Below are positions 8,742-16,508 of a DNA stretch of 64,000 bases, piece after piece. Each line of letters starts with the position of its first letter. Position 1 is the stretch's first letter. The stretch covers positions 1-64,000 of the forward strand of contig CAKSWY010000009.1 in assembly GCA_934513685.1 (NCBI GenBank), written 5' to 3'. This DNA comes from an uncultured Oscillospiraceae bacterium (GTDB taxonomy: Bacteria > Bacillota > Clostridia > Oscillospirales > Ruminococcaceae). The position numbers were made by a program, and so were the translations under genes. The notes under the pieces were generated by a model. That model saw nothing but the letters and a program-made list of their open reading frames with translations, was not told the origin of the DNA and searched no databases.

Positions 8742-8885
8742 TCACAAATCGTCCGCATCCTGCACCGGGGTCTCCCCCGGGTCATCGGGCAGGCCGGTCC
8801 AGCTGCCCTCCGGGTCGGTGCGGCTGGGGCGGGGCGGTTGGGGGATCTCCACCCAAAAGGTTGCATCCGGTTCCGGTACGGTCAT
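8742..8885 (-). CDS. Small acidic proline-rich protein of unknown function (47 aa)
   Basis: The ATG at 8885 is preceded by a strong GAAGGAGGAG ribosome-binding site 5 bases away, which argues for a real gene. The product is MTVPEPDATFWVEIP...PVQDADDL, acidic and proline-rich, with the phrase DPEGSWTGLP. I recall similar DPxGSYTG...PVQDADDL tails in small uncharacterised clostridial proteins, but this is memory, not a search. No membrane segment or signal. It is divergent from the gene at 8976. Confidence 0.65.
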   Translation of the reverse strand: MTVPEPDATFWVEIPQPPRPSRTDPEGSWTGLPDDPGETPVQDADDL

Positions 8886-8975
8886 ACAAACTCCTCCTTC
8901 TTCCCTTTTTGCAGGGTGATGCATACAGTGTGCCCCCGCGGGCCATGCTGTATGCAGGAAAGGAGGGATCGGACC

Positions 8976-9848
8976 ATGCGCGCAAGCGGCGGGCGGATCT
9001 TCTGGGCATCGTTTTTACTCACTCTGGCGGTCATCGGGCCGCTGCTGGGGCTGTTCGCCTTCTGGGGCGTGCAGCAGAATCGCCGGGCCGTGCAGACCCA
9101 GCAGGCGCAGTCCGGCGTGCCCATCCAGCGGCCGGGCAGCCTCTCGCTGCTGCTGGCGATGGCCGGCGAGCGGCCCGCCTTTGTGCTGGCCCGGCTGGAC
9201 GGGGCCTCCCCCGCCTTCCGGCTGGTGGTTGTGCCGGGCGAAACCGTGGTGTTGGACGGGCAGGGCCAGCCCATCACCCTGGCCGAGAGCTACGCCGCCG
9301 CCGGGCCGGCCCGGGCGGGCAACCTGCTGGCGGCCACGCTGGGCATTCAGCTGGATCGCTATCTGGCGGCCACCCCCGCCGTGTGGGGGCAGAGCCTTTC
9401 CGGACTAGGGCAGGCGCGGGTCAACCTCTCTCCCCTGCTGGACGAAGCCCAGCGCCGGGCGTTGGGGGTGGCCGCCGTGGCCCAGCTGGATGCAGCCGAA
9501 GCCGCCAACCTTTTACAGGGCACGGATCTCACCGGCCCGCCGCTGGGGCGGCTGCGGGCGGCGGTGTGGCAGGCGTTTGCCCTGCAAAGCCAGGGCAGCC
9601 TGGCCGAGGCCGTTCCTCAGGGGCTGCGCCGTTGCAGCGGCGACCTGCTCACCGACCTTACTGCCCTGGATCTGGAGGAGCTTGGCCGGGTGCTTGCCCA
9701 ACTGGCAGACGCCTCGTGCAGCCCCCAGGCCGACCTTTTGCCCGGCCGCTGGGACGAGCGCACCGCCCGCTACGAACTGGAGGAGGACGCCCTGACCTTT
9801 GCGCAGGCGCTGTTCCCCCTCGCCCCGCAGGAGGCCGGGACGGGCTAA
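8976..9848 (+). CDS. Membrane-anchored protein, possibly a degenerate LytR-CpsA-Psr (LCP) family member
   Basis: 290 residues from the ATG at 8976, chosen because AGGAAAGGAGG lies 9 bases upstream; a longer frame starts earlier without such a site. One N-terminal membrane helix (FWASFLLTLAVIGPLLGLFAFW, about 9-30) then an extracellular domain. The stretch FRLVVVPGETVV followed by LAESYAAAGPARAGNLLAATLG and LDRYLA resembles the LCP pattern (VSIPRDT...Y..GG...V...LG...Y) but the catalytic Arg/Asp residues are not in place. If related, it is unlikely to ligate wall polymers. Assignment is tentative. Confidence 0.6.
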   Translation: MRASGGRIFWASFLLTLAVIGPLLGLFAFWGVQQNRRAVQTQQAQSGVPIQRPGSLSLLLAMAGERPAFVLARLDGASPAFRLVVVPGETVVLDGQGQPITLAESYAAAGPARAGNLLAATLGIQLDRYLAATPAVWGQSLSGLGQARVNLSPLLDEAQRRALGVAAVAQLDAAEAANLLQGTDLTGPPLGRLRAAVWQAFALQSQGSLAEAVPQGLRRCSGDLLTDLTALDLEELGRVLAQLADASCSPQADLLPGRWDERTARYELEEDALTFAQALFPLAPQEAGTG

Positions 9849-9851
9849 ACA

Positions 9852-10110
9852 CCCGGATGCGTGTTGCATCGCTGCCCCCGCACGGAGACAGCCGTGGCCA
9901 CCCGGCGCGGCATGAAACACACGCCATATGTTGCACTGAACGCCCGGGCACGTGTGTCGGAGCCATTCCTGCGGAGATACCGGCACAGCCCTTCGCTGCG
10001 ATACGAAATACCCGTCGCCTGTTGCTCTGGACACCCGGGCACGTGTTTCCTGCAGCATCCGGTTGGCACACAGCCGCGCATTGCAAAACGCCCGGACGGG
10101 TGTTCCGTCT
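9852..10110. repeat. Decayed 91-bp tandem repeat array
   Basis: The motif cccgggcacgtgt or variants starts at 9852, 9943, 10034 and 10091, so two units are exactly 91 bases and a third is shortened to 57. Unit ends also agree (tgaaacacacgcc...gttgcactgaac versus cgaaatacccgtc...gttgctctggac). There is no supported gene in 9849-10204; open frames through it differ between units. Confidence 0.7.
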
Positions 10111-10204
10111 TATTCGTTCTTTTTGTGCTCACCTGTTTCCATTTATGCCCACTTACACCCATTCACGCACATCTACGCACACTGACCCAAGGAGGTGCTT
10201 TTTC

Positions 10205-10600
10205 ATGGAGCCAAACCGATCTTCCCGCCGGGGCGCGCTGTTGTGGTTTGCGGCCGCCGTTGCGGTGCTGGCCGCCGCGCTGTGGCTTCGGCTGCGGGGC
10301 GACACCGCCGTCTCCGGCCCGGGCACACCCGGCCGCTACAAAGCCGAGGCCCAGGGCTACGGCGGCCCGGTGGAGGTGCAGCTGGTGGTCAACAAGCGGG
10401 GCGGCATTCAGCAGCTGACGGTTCTGGCCGACCGGGAGACCCCCGAGATCGGCCAGGCTGCCGCCCCGCAGGTGGCCGCCGCCATCGTGGCGGCTCAAAG
10501 CTGGCAGGTGGACGATGTTTCCGGGGCCACCCGCACCAGCCGCGCGGTGCGCAAGGCCGCCCGGGACGCTTTGGCGGAGGCGGGCTGGCCGCTCTCGTGA
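10205..10600 (+). CDS. Membrane-anchored FMN-binding domain protein
   Basis: 131 residues starting at ATG 10205, with AAGGAGG at 10190-10196. N-terminal membrane helix (LLWFAAAVAVLAAALWL, about 12-28), then an FMN_bind domain: GYGGPVEVQLVVNKRGGIQQLTVL and DDVSGATRTSRAVRKA. The SGAT motif is where FMN is attached to Thr by a phosphoester in RnfG/NqrC-type domains. It probably acts outside the membrane in electron transfer, but no ApbE flavin transferase is visible in the window. It ends at a shared terminator. Confidence 0.85.
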   Translation: MEPNRSSRRGALLWFAAAVAVLAAALWLRLRGDTAVSGPGTPGRYKAEAQGYGGPVEVQLVVNKRGGIQQLTVLADRETPEIGQAAAPQVAAAIVAAQSWQVDDVSGATRTSRAVRKAARDALAEAGWPLS

Positions 10601-10621
10601 AGCGCCGCCCCGTGCCCCGCA

Positions 10622-10657
10622 CAAAAAAAGGAAGGCCCTGCGGGCCTTCCTTTTTTA
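10622..10657. terminator. Bidirectional terminator between the FMN-binding and DUF441 genes
   Basis: GGAAGGCCC-TGC-GGGCCTTCC with A-run before and TTTTTT after works in both directions between two convergent genes. Confidence 0.9.
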
Positions 10658-10705
10658 TATGGCTTGATTGCTTGCCGCAGAGCGCCGCCGCGCCCTCACT
10701 CCCGC

Positions 10706-11191
10706 TCAGAAATGAAAGATCATGCGGGCCAGCGAGATGGCTGCAACGGCCATGCCGGAGCCGATCAGGGGGCCGACCGGGCTGCCCTTCAGCACGCCCA
10801 CGCCGATGAAGGTGCCCAGCACCACGCCCAGCGTCACCACAATGTCGGTGCTGCTGGCGGCCACGCCCATGCGGCCGAACACCGCCACCAGCGCGCCGCA
10901 GGCAATGGCGATCCAGCCGGCGGGGCTTTTCAGCACCGTGATCACCTGCTCCAGCGAATACTTGCCCAGGGCCAGCGGGGCCAGAAAGCCCACCGTCAGA
11001 ATAATAATGCCCCAGTTGATGCCCTTCGCGCTGAACAGCTCCAGCGCCGGGGTGATGCGCAGCAGGCGCAGCGCCAGCACAATGGCGGCGGAGATGCCCA
11101 CGGTTTTGTTGCCGGTGATGATCGCCACCACCAGCAGGCCGATAAACAGCAGCTCAATCCAATAGGTCTGAAGCAGTTTTTCCATCCTCAT
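10706..11191 (-). CDS. DUF441 (UPF0756, YeaL-like) membrane protein
   Basis: 161 residues with four to five hydrophobic helices; WIELLFIGLLVVAIITGNKTVGISAA and ASSTDIVVTLGVVLGTFIGVG match the DUF441 pattern. Function unknown; inner-membrane protein. Start at 11191 has GGAG 5 bases upstream; a second ATG two codons later is possible. It follows the SGNH hydrolase gene by 28 bases, so the two are probably one operon. Confidence 0.88.
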   Translation of the reverse strand: MRMEKLLQTYWIELLFIGLLVVAIITGNKTVGISAAIVLALRLLRITPALELFSAKGINWGIIILTVGFLAPLALGKYSLEQVITVLKSPAGWIAIACGALVAVFGRMGVAASSTDIVVTLGVVLGTFIGVGVLKGSPVGPLIGSGMAVAAISLARMIFHF

Positions 11192-11219
11192 AACTTCTCC
11201 GTCTCACAGGGGCTTCGGG

Positions 11220-12671
11220 TTAATCGCCTTCCGGAATGCCGTTCGCCGGTGCAGAACCCGAGTTGTTGTCCGGTTGCTCCGGCTCGGGCGGCACCTCGGT
11301 GGGCACAGCCGTGGGGACCGCCGTGGGTTCCGGTGTGGGCGCTTCGGTGGGGGCCGGCGTGGGTGCCTCGGTGGGCACAGCCGTGGGCGCCTGGGTCGGG
11401 GTGGCCGTGGGGGTCGCCGTCGGGGTAGGGCTGGGGGTCGCCGTGGCCTCCGGCTCCTCCCGCTCAAAGTGCGCCTGCACCATAATGCCGCTGGCGTCCG
11501 CGTCGTGAGGCACCACAAAGGTCAGGGTTTCGCTGCCGCCGCAGCTGCCCACCGGCTCGGCCGACCAGTAGCTGAATTTCCAGCCGTCCTCGGCCACCGC
11601 CGTCACGGTGGAGCAGGTGGCACCCTTGGCCACCTCCTGCACCGTGCTGCCCTGGATCTTGCCGCCCTCGCCTGCGCTGAATTCCACCGATACCTTGGTC
11701 ACCTTCTGGCCGCGTACCGCAATGGGGTCAGAGGTGATGAGGCCCACGGGGGTCTCATTCCGCTCAGGCACCTTGGAAAGCGGCGTGGGCCGGGTGTCCT
11801 TGGTGATGTAGGCGTGGGTGCGGATGTAGTCAAACAGGGCGTTCACGCCGTTCATGGAGAGGTGTACGCCGTCGGACAGGGTGTAGTCCGTCTTGGCCCA
11901 GCCGGTGTTCGCGTCCTTCAGGGCCTCGCTGGAGTTGAGGAACTTGTAGCCCTCTTCCTCGCACATCTTCACCAGCGCCTGGTTGAAGCTGTCCACCTGG
12001 GTCATGGAGAGGGCGGTGTTCTCCCGCAGTTTGTCCAGCGGGGGCACCGCATTCACAATGATGTCCGCATAGGGGTACGCCTCGTGAATGGCGGCCAGGC
12101 CCTTTTTGTAGGCGGTGATGTAGTTCTCGGTGCCGCCGCCCAGGTTGTTGGAGCCGAAGGACACAATGACCCGCCGGGGGTGCATGATCTTCACTGCCTC
12201 GGGAATGGTCACATAGCTGGAGTAGCCCTTGAAGTCCACGCATTTCAGGCTGGTGATCTGCCCAGCGCTCATGCTGGTTACGCCGATGGCGTTGGTCAGG
12301 TCACACTTGCCGTACATCATGTAGCGCACGGTGTTGCTGTCGCCCAAAAACAGCGTTTCCTTCACATACTCTTCGCCCGCGTCCTCCGTTCCGGGCAGCA
12401 CGGTGCCGGTAAACGCCGTGGTGTCGATCACACCGGCGGCGGCATCGTAGTCTGCATCCGAAGCGGGCTCCACCCAGGGGGTGGCGGAAGGCTCCGGGAC
12501 CTCCGAGGCCGCATTGCTGCCGCGGCCGCCTGCCCAGACCGCCACCGCACCCACACACAGCACCAGGGCTGCCGCCGTGCCGATGCAGACGGCCGGGCCG
12601 TACTTCCGGTGCCACAGCGCCTGCAGGCGCTCGGATGCGTGAAAAACAAATTCAGGGGTTTCTAATTTCAT
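11220..12671 (-). CDS. Membrane-anchored SGNH/GDSL hydrolase with Pro/Thr-rich tail
   Basis: 483 residues. A membrane anchor (VCIGTAAALVLCVGAVAVWAG, about 28-48) precedes an SGNH domain with block I FLGDSNT (Ser near 109), an Asn block FGSNNLGGG and block V SDGVHLSMNG (Asp/His near 268). A beta-rich repeat-like domain follows (SAGEGGKIQG..., WKFSYWS), then about 70 residues of PTPTATPT-type linker. The enzyme should act on the cell surface as an esterase, perhaps on O-acyl groups of wall glycans; the substrate is unknown. RBS AAAGGA precedes ATG. The tail could span the wall. Confidence 0.87.
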   Translation of the reverse strand: MKLETPEFVFHASERLQALWHRKYGPAVCIGTAAALVLCVGAVAVWAGGRGSNAASEVPEPSATPWVEPASDADYDAAAGVIDTTAFTGTVLPGTEDAGEEYVKETLFLGDSNTVRYMMYGKCDLTNAIGVTSMSAGQITSLKCVDFKGYSSYVTIPEAVKIMHPRRVIVSFGSNNLGGGTENYITAYKKGLAAIHEAYPYADIIVNAVPPLDKLRENTALSMTQVDSFNQALVKMCEEEGYKFLNSSEALKDANTGWAKTDYTLSDGVHLSMNGVNALFDYIRTHAYITKDTRPTPLSKVPERNETPVGLITSDPIAVRGQKVTKVSVEFSAGEGGKIQGSTVQEVAKGATCSTVTAVAEDGWKFSYWSAEPVGSCGGSETLTFVVPHDADASGIMVQAHFEREEPEATATPSPTPTATPTATPTQAPTAVPTEAPTPAPTEAPTPEPTAVPTAVPTEVPPEPEQPDNNSGSAPANGIPEGD

Positions 12672-12895
12672 GGTATCAATCCTTTATGTCTTGATCCGGG
12701 CAGGCACACCGGCCCGCCGCCGGGGCCGCCCCGAGGGGCTGCCCGCTGTAAACAGCAGCTTTATTTTACACCCTTTTGGCAATAAACACCAGTGGCGGCC
12801 CTGCCCCTTTTGGCAAAAGCCCGGTGCCCGGCCCCAAGATTCAGTGCCCGGCGGCCCCTTTGGCCCCATTTTCACCGTCTTTTTACAATTTGTTC

Positions 12896-12944
12896 TTGAT
12901 TTTGCTGGCGCTTCTGTTATAATCAGAACCGTTCGTTTTAGAAC
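12896..12944 (+). promoter_or_regulatory. Promoter and candidate MarR operators
   Basis: TTGATT (12896-12901), 16-base spacer, TATAAT (12918-12923). A perfect inverted repeat TTCTG-ttataat-CAGAA (12912-12928) covers the -10, and GTTC-gtttta-GAAC (12931-12944) follows. Both lie just before a marR gene, as expected for autorepression. The remaining 12672-12895 holds nothing I can recognise. Confidence 0.7.
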
Positions 12945-12981
12945 TTTTTTCATCTGCTGCAATTCAAATTCGAGGCATTTC

Positions 12982-13446
12982 ATGAACGATCATCTGTATT
13001 TCGCCGCCAGCCTGCACCGGCTGTACAACCTGACCCTGCGGGACTTTGGCCGCGCCAACGGCCTGAGCCAGACCGAGATGGACGTGCTGCTGTTTCTGCA
13101 CAACAACCCGGACTGCAACACCGCCCGGGACATGGTGCACCTGCGGGGCCTGGCCAAATCCAATGTTTCCACCGCGCTGGACAGCCTGCGCACCCGCGGC
13201 CTGGTGGAGAGCCGCCCCGAGGAGAACAACCGCCGGGTGAACCGGCTGTTTCTGCTGCCCGCCGCCGCTCCCCTCATCAAGGGGCTGAGCCAGCGGCAGG
13301 GCCAGTTCTTCCGCGCGCTGCAGCGGGGCCTCACCCCGGAACAGCAGGCCCAGGCCGACGCCTACTTTGCCGTTCTCCAGCGCAACATCAATGCCGAGCT
13401 GGCCCGCCTGGACGAGGGCGGCCCCGCCGGCAAAGCCGGAACCTGA
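12982..13446 (+). CDS. MarR-family transcriptional regulator
   Basis: 154 residues from ATG 12982 with GAGG upstream and a promoter ending 58 bases before. Winged helix: LSQTEMDVLLFLHNNPDCNTARDMVHLRGLAKSNVSTALDSL, then the wing with GLVESRPEENNRRVNRLFLLP. MarR dimers usually repress their own and a neighbouring gene and release DNA on binding a small ligand. The next gene, 22 bases downstream, is a TauE/SafE-type exporter, its likely target. Confidence 0.9.
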   Translation: MNDHLYFAASLHRLYNLTLRDFGRANGLSQTEMDVLLFLHNNPDCNTARDMVHLRGLAKSNVSTALDSLRTRGLVESRPEENNRRVNRLFLLPAAAPLIKGLSQRQGQFFRALQRGLTPEQQAQADAYFAVLQRNINAELARLDEGGPAGKAGT

Positions 13447-13468
13447 GACCCGAAAGGACGTTTGAACC

Positions 13469-14230
13469 ATGCTGTTTAAGTTTTTCATCTGCTTTGTGGC
13501 TGGCATCGGGGCCGGGCTGGGCACCGGCTTTGCCGGAATGAGTGCCGCCGCCGTCATCAGTCCCATGCTCATCACCTTTCTTCACATGGACCCCTACCTG
13601 GCGGTGGGCATCGCCCTGGCCAGCGATGTGCTGGCCAGCGCCGTTTCGGCCTACACCTACGGAAAAAACAAAAATCTGGACATCCGCAACGGCCTGGTGA
13701 TGATGGTCTTTGTGCTGCTGTTCACCATGGTGGGCAGTTATGTGTCCAGCCAGGTGCCCAGCACCACCATGGGCGGCTTTTCCACCTGCATGACCCTGCT
13801 GCTGGGCATCAAATTCATCCTGCGCCCGGTGATGACCACCAAAGAAAGCATGGCCGCCGTCAGCCCCCGCAAGCGGTTTGTGCAGTCCATGCTCAGCGGC
13901 ACGGTCATCGGCTTTATCTGCGGCTTCATCGGTGCGGGCGGCGGCATGATGATGCTGCTGCTTCTCACCAGCGTGCTGGGCTACGAGCTAAAAACCGCGG
14001 TGGGCACCAGCGTGTTCATCATGACCTTCACCGCCCTTACCGGCGCGGTGAGCCACTTCGCCATCGGCGGCCTGCCGGACCCGGCGGCGCTGGTGTTCTG
14101 CGTGCTGAGCACCCTGCTGTGGGCGCGCATTGCCGCCCGCTTTGCCAACAAAGCCCCTGCCAAAACCCTGAACCGGGCCACCGGCGTGGTGCTCACGGTG
14201 CTGGGCGCGGCCATTCTGCTGGTGCAGTGA
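13469..14230 (+). CDS. TauE/SafE family sulfite/organoanion exporter
   Basis: 253 residues, about eight membrane helices in two repeats: AGIGAGLGTGFAGMSAAAVISPML near the N-terminus and GFICGFIGAGGGMMMLLLLTSVLGY in the second half carry the family's glycine-rich motif. Members move sulfite, sulfoacetate or related anions across the membrane. It is cotranscribed with marR, which suggests inducible export. Followed by a strong hairpin. Confidence 0.9.
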   Translation: MLFKFFICFVAGIGAGLGTGFAGMSAAAVISPMLITFLHMDPYLAVGIALASDVLASAVSAYTYGKNKNLDIRNGLVMMVFVLLFTMVGSYVSSQVPSTTMGGFSTCMTLLLGIKFILRPVMTTKESMAAVSPRKRFVQSMLSGTVIGFICGFIGAGGGMMMLLLLTSVLGYELKTAVGTSVFIMTFTALTGAVSHFAIGGLPDPAALVFCVLSTLLWARIAARFANKAPAKTLNRATGVVLTVLGAAILLVQ

Positions 14231-14271
14231 CGGGATGCAGACTCCAATTATAAATTAAAATTATAAGATAA

Positions 14272-14306
14272 GGGGCGTCCTCCATGTTTTGGAGGACGCC
14301 CCTTCG
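14272..14306 (+). terminator. Terminator after the marR-tauE operon
   Basis: GGGGCGTCCTCCA and TGGAGGACGCCCC form a perfect 13-bp stem (14272-14303) with a short loop; a weak T-rich stretch follows. Confidence 0.7.
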
Positions 14307-14330
14307 TTTGTTTCCGGTAAAGTGCCGCGC

Positions 14331-14391
14331 AGGCAAAGCCTTTCCCTCGAGGGGAAGCCTATGGCCGCGGCAAAAAGCCGCACCTTCGCAA
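14331..14391. repeat. Dispersed hairpin repeat, copy 3 (partial)
   Basis: Only the second half is present: aggcaaagcctttccctcga, ggggaagcctatggccgcgg and caaaaagccgcaccttcgca. The cacctcatc half is missing. Confidence 0.75.
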
Positions 14392-14414
14392 AAAATCGAA
14401 ACTTCAAAATGCTC

Positions 14415-16085
14415 TCACCGATACGCGCTCTCGGTGCGCACACGCCGCTGGCCGGAGGCGCTTGGGGGCGGGGTCGATGCCCCGCCGGCCTTCGGGCGGC
14501 GCGGCCGCCTGCCACCCAAAAGGCCCTGCACCCATTGGCCGGTGATTGCCAACCCGCCGGACGCATAGGGAATGGCCATCAGAAAATACACCATGGTGTA
14601 CTGACTTTTTGCCTCCCACAAAAGCTGGAACAGAAAGCCGCCCAGAATCACCAACCCCGGGGCCAGCTGGGGCACCTCCAGCTTTTTGCGGCGGGCCGCC
14701 ACATAAATGGTCGCCCACAGCCACACCAGCGACTGGTACAGGTCCATCCAACCCTCCAGCAGCAGGTTCAGGCCGCCCTGATACACCGCCTTCTGGAAGG
14801 CCGTCAGCGGCTCGTCCTGCCAGACACTGTCCATGGGGAAGCTGAGCCACAGGCTCTCGTAGGTGGGTTCTGACCACTGGGAGAGGGTCTTGTTCTTGTA
14901 AAACTCCAGCGCCATCTGCGGGTCATCCGCAAATTCTTCCAGCCGGTCGGCAATGGCCTGCCGTCCCCGCTCGCTGGCCAACTCACTGTCGTAGTCCGCC
15001 GTGCGGTAGGTGTCCTGGTTGTAGTTGTTGAACCAGCCCTCGGCCATGGTGCCCTCCTCGGGCATCTGCATACCCATGGCGATGGTCAGCACCATGGGGC
15101 CGCCCTGGTTCATCTCATGGCCGATGCGCCCGCTCATCCAGGCCTGGGCGCCCTTGTCCAGCCCCTGCCAGCACACAAGCAGCACCAGCACCCAGGCCAG
15201 CATCCCCGGGCGGCGCTGCCGGGCCGCGTGCAGGATCAGCAGAATGATCTGGGCCACCAGAAAGATCAGCCCGAAGGTTTTCAGCCAGATGGAAAGGGCC
15301 GTGCACACGCCGCTCAGCAGCATCCAGCCCGCCTTGCCGCCCCGCTGCCACCGCAGCTGAAAATACAGCCCGGCAAAGGCAAAGGTCATGCCCGGCACGT
15401 TGCCGTATACAAATACAGTGTAGAACACGGCGCACACCGCCCCGGCGGCCACCACCGCCGTCAGGCCGCTGCCCTCGCTGTCCTGCGGCAGCAGCATCCG
15501 GGCAAAGGCCCCCAGCATCCAGAAGCTGGCCAGAATGCAGGCCAGGTTCAGCCATTCCACAACCTGAAAGTTCCCCGCGCCGAACAGCCGGTATACCCCT
15601 TCCAGCAGCAGGCCGTAGCCCAGCTGATAGGGGTAGCAGAACAGGTATTCGCCGGTGTCAAAATCGCTGTAGTCCCCCTGGATCCACCGCTGGGCGATCT
15701 GGGACATTTTCAGCGAATCAGCCCGCAGCTCCACCCCGCTGACCACCAGCCAGGCGGCCCCCAGAAGGCCCAGCACCAGCAGCACCCGCCACCAGATCCG
15801 GGCCGAGTTCCGGTTTTCCTTTGCCTGAAACAGCGCCGCCCACACCGCCGCCAGGCAGGCCGCCCCGATGGCCACCGGCCACAGGTCCGGCCGGAAGAAG
15901 ATCTTCTCGTGGGGGGCGTCCATGCCCTCCAGCTTGAAATAGGCGGTGGTATAAAAATTGGCCAAGGTCAGCCCCACCAGCACAGCCAGTACCAGCCAGC
16001 CCAGCGCCCCCCGGCAGAACTTCACAAAGCCCGGTTCCCGGTTCAGGCCAGGTTTCGTGCCCAGATTGGTTTCAACTTCATACAT
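14415..16085 (-). CDS. GT-C-type polytopic membrane protein (possible glycosyltransferase 39-like)
   Basis: 556 residues from ATG 16085 (GAAAGGAT upstream); an earlier in-frame start lacks an RBS. About ten membrane helices. After the first helices a periplasmic-type loop carries Asp-rich DYSDFDTGEYLF and the pattern YPYQLGYGLLLEG, as in GT-C lipid-linked sugar transferases, followed by FYTVFVYGNVPGMTFAFAGLY. Such proteins transfer a sugar from a polyprenyl phosphate outside the membrane. The family match is by overall layout, not by a diagnostic motif. Confidence 0.65.
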   Translation of the reverse strand: MYEVETNLGTKPGLNREPGFVKFCRGALGWLVLAVLVGLTLANFYTTAYFKLEGMDAPHEKIFFRPDLWPVAIGAACLAAVWAALFQAKENRNSARIWWRVLLVLGLLGAAWLVVSGVELRADSLKMSQIAQRWIQGDYSDFDTGEYLFCYPYQLGYGLLLEGVYRLFGAGNFQVVEWLNLACILASFWMLGAFARMLLPQDSEGSGLTAVVAAGAVCAVFYTVFVYGNVPGMTFAFAGLYFQLRWQRGGKAGWMLLSGVCTALSIWLKTFGLIFLVAQIILLILHAARQRRPGMLAWVLVLLVCWQGLDKGAQAWMSGRIGHEMNQGGPMVLTIAMGMQMPEEGTMAEGWFNNYNQDTYRTADYDSELASERGRQAIADRLEEFADDPQMALEFYKNKTLSQWSEPTYESLWLSFPMDSVWQDEPLTAFQKAVYQGGLNLLLEGWMDLYQSLVWLWATIYVAARRKKLEVPQLAPGLVILGGFLFQLLWEAKSQYTMVYFLMAIPYASGGLAITGQWVQGLLGGRRPRRPKAGGASTPPPSASGQRRVRTESAYR

Positions 16086-16291
16086 ATGCGTTATCCTTTC
16101 GGCACAGCCCGCGCAGGCCCCGGTTTCGTACCGGTCGGGCCCGCCAGGTGTTTGCCGTTTTTTGTTCAGAAATCGCCTCATTTTATGGCGTTTGTTGTTC
16201 GATTATAGCACCGCCCGCCGGGCCCCTGCAAGCGGGCAGGGCCGGCGGCAAAATTTTCTGCTTCAGGCTTTCCTTTGCCCTTTTCTGCTTG

Positions 16292-16324
16292 TATAATAAG
16301 GACGAGCCAACCAGTTGGTTCGTT
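16292..16324 (+). promoter_or_regulatory. Possible -10 element and operator-like palindrome before the gene at 16509
   Basis: TATAAT at 16292-16297 preceded by TTG, with no clear -35. Directly downstream gagccaaccagttggttc is a near-palindrome of repressor-site type. The gap 16086-16508 shows no other structure I could identify. Confidence 0.35.
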
Positions 16325-16508
16325 TCATTTTCTGTATCTGGTGCAGGCGGCCGGCTTTGCCCGGCATACTTTTGTCTTATCCCGGCGATATTCCTTCCGG
16401 GCAGGGCCACCCCGCGCGTCGGCCCGTCTGCGCCGCTTTTTTCATGACTGCCCTTCCTGCCGGCCTGGTACTCTTTGCGTGCCGGCAGCGGGCGCGAGGT
16501 ATTTGATT

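Noticed and set aside
11225..11460. Repeat-rich DNA at the end of the SGNH hydrolase gene
   Set aside because: It is explained by the Pro/Thr-rich protein linker rather than by a separate DNA repeat element.
15117..16208. Long open frames opposite real genes (for example here, 2150-3397, 24516-27125, 32603-36187)
   Set aside because: High GC removes stop codons from other frames. Their products are His/Gly/Ala-rich and lack ribosome-binding sites, while the opposite strand carries clear families.
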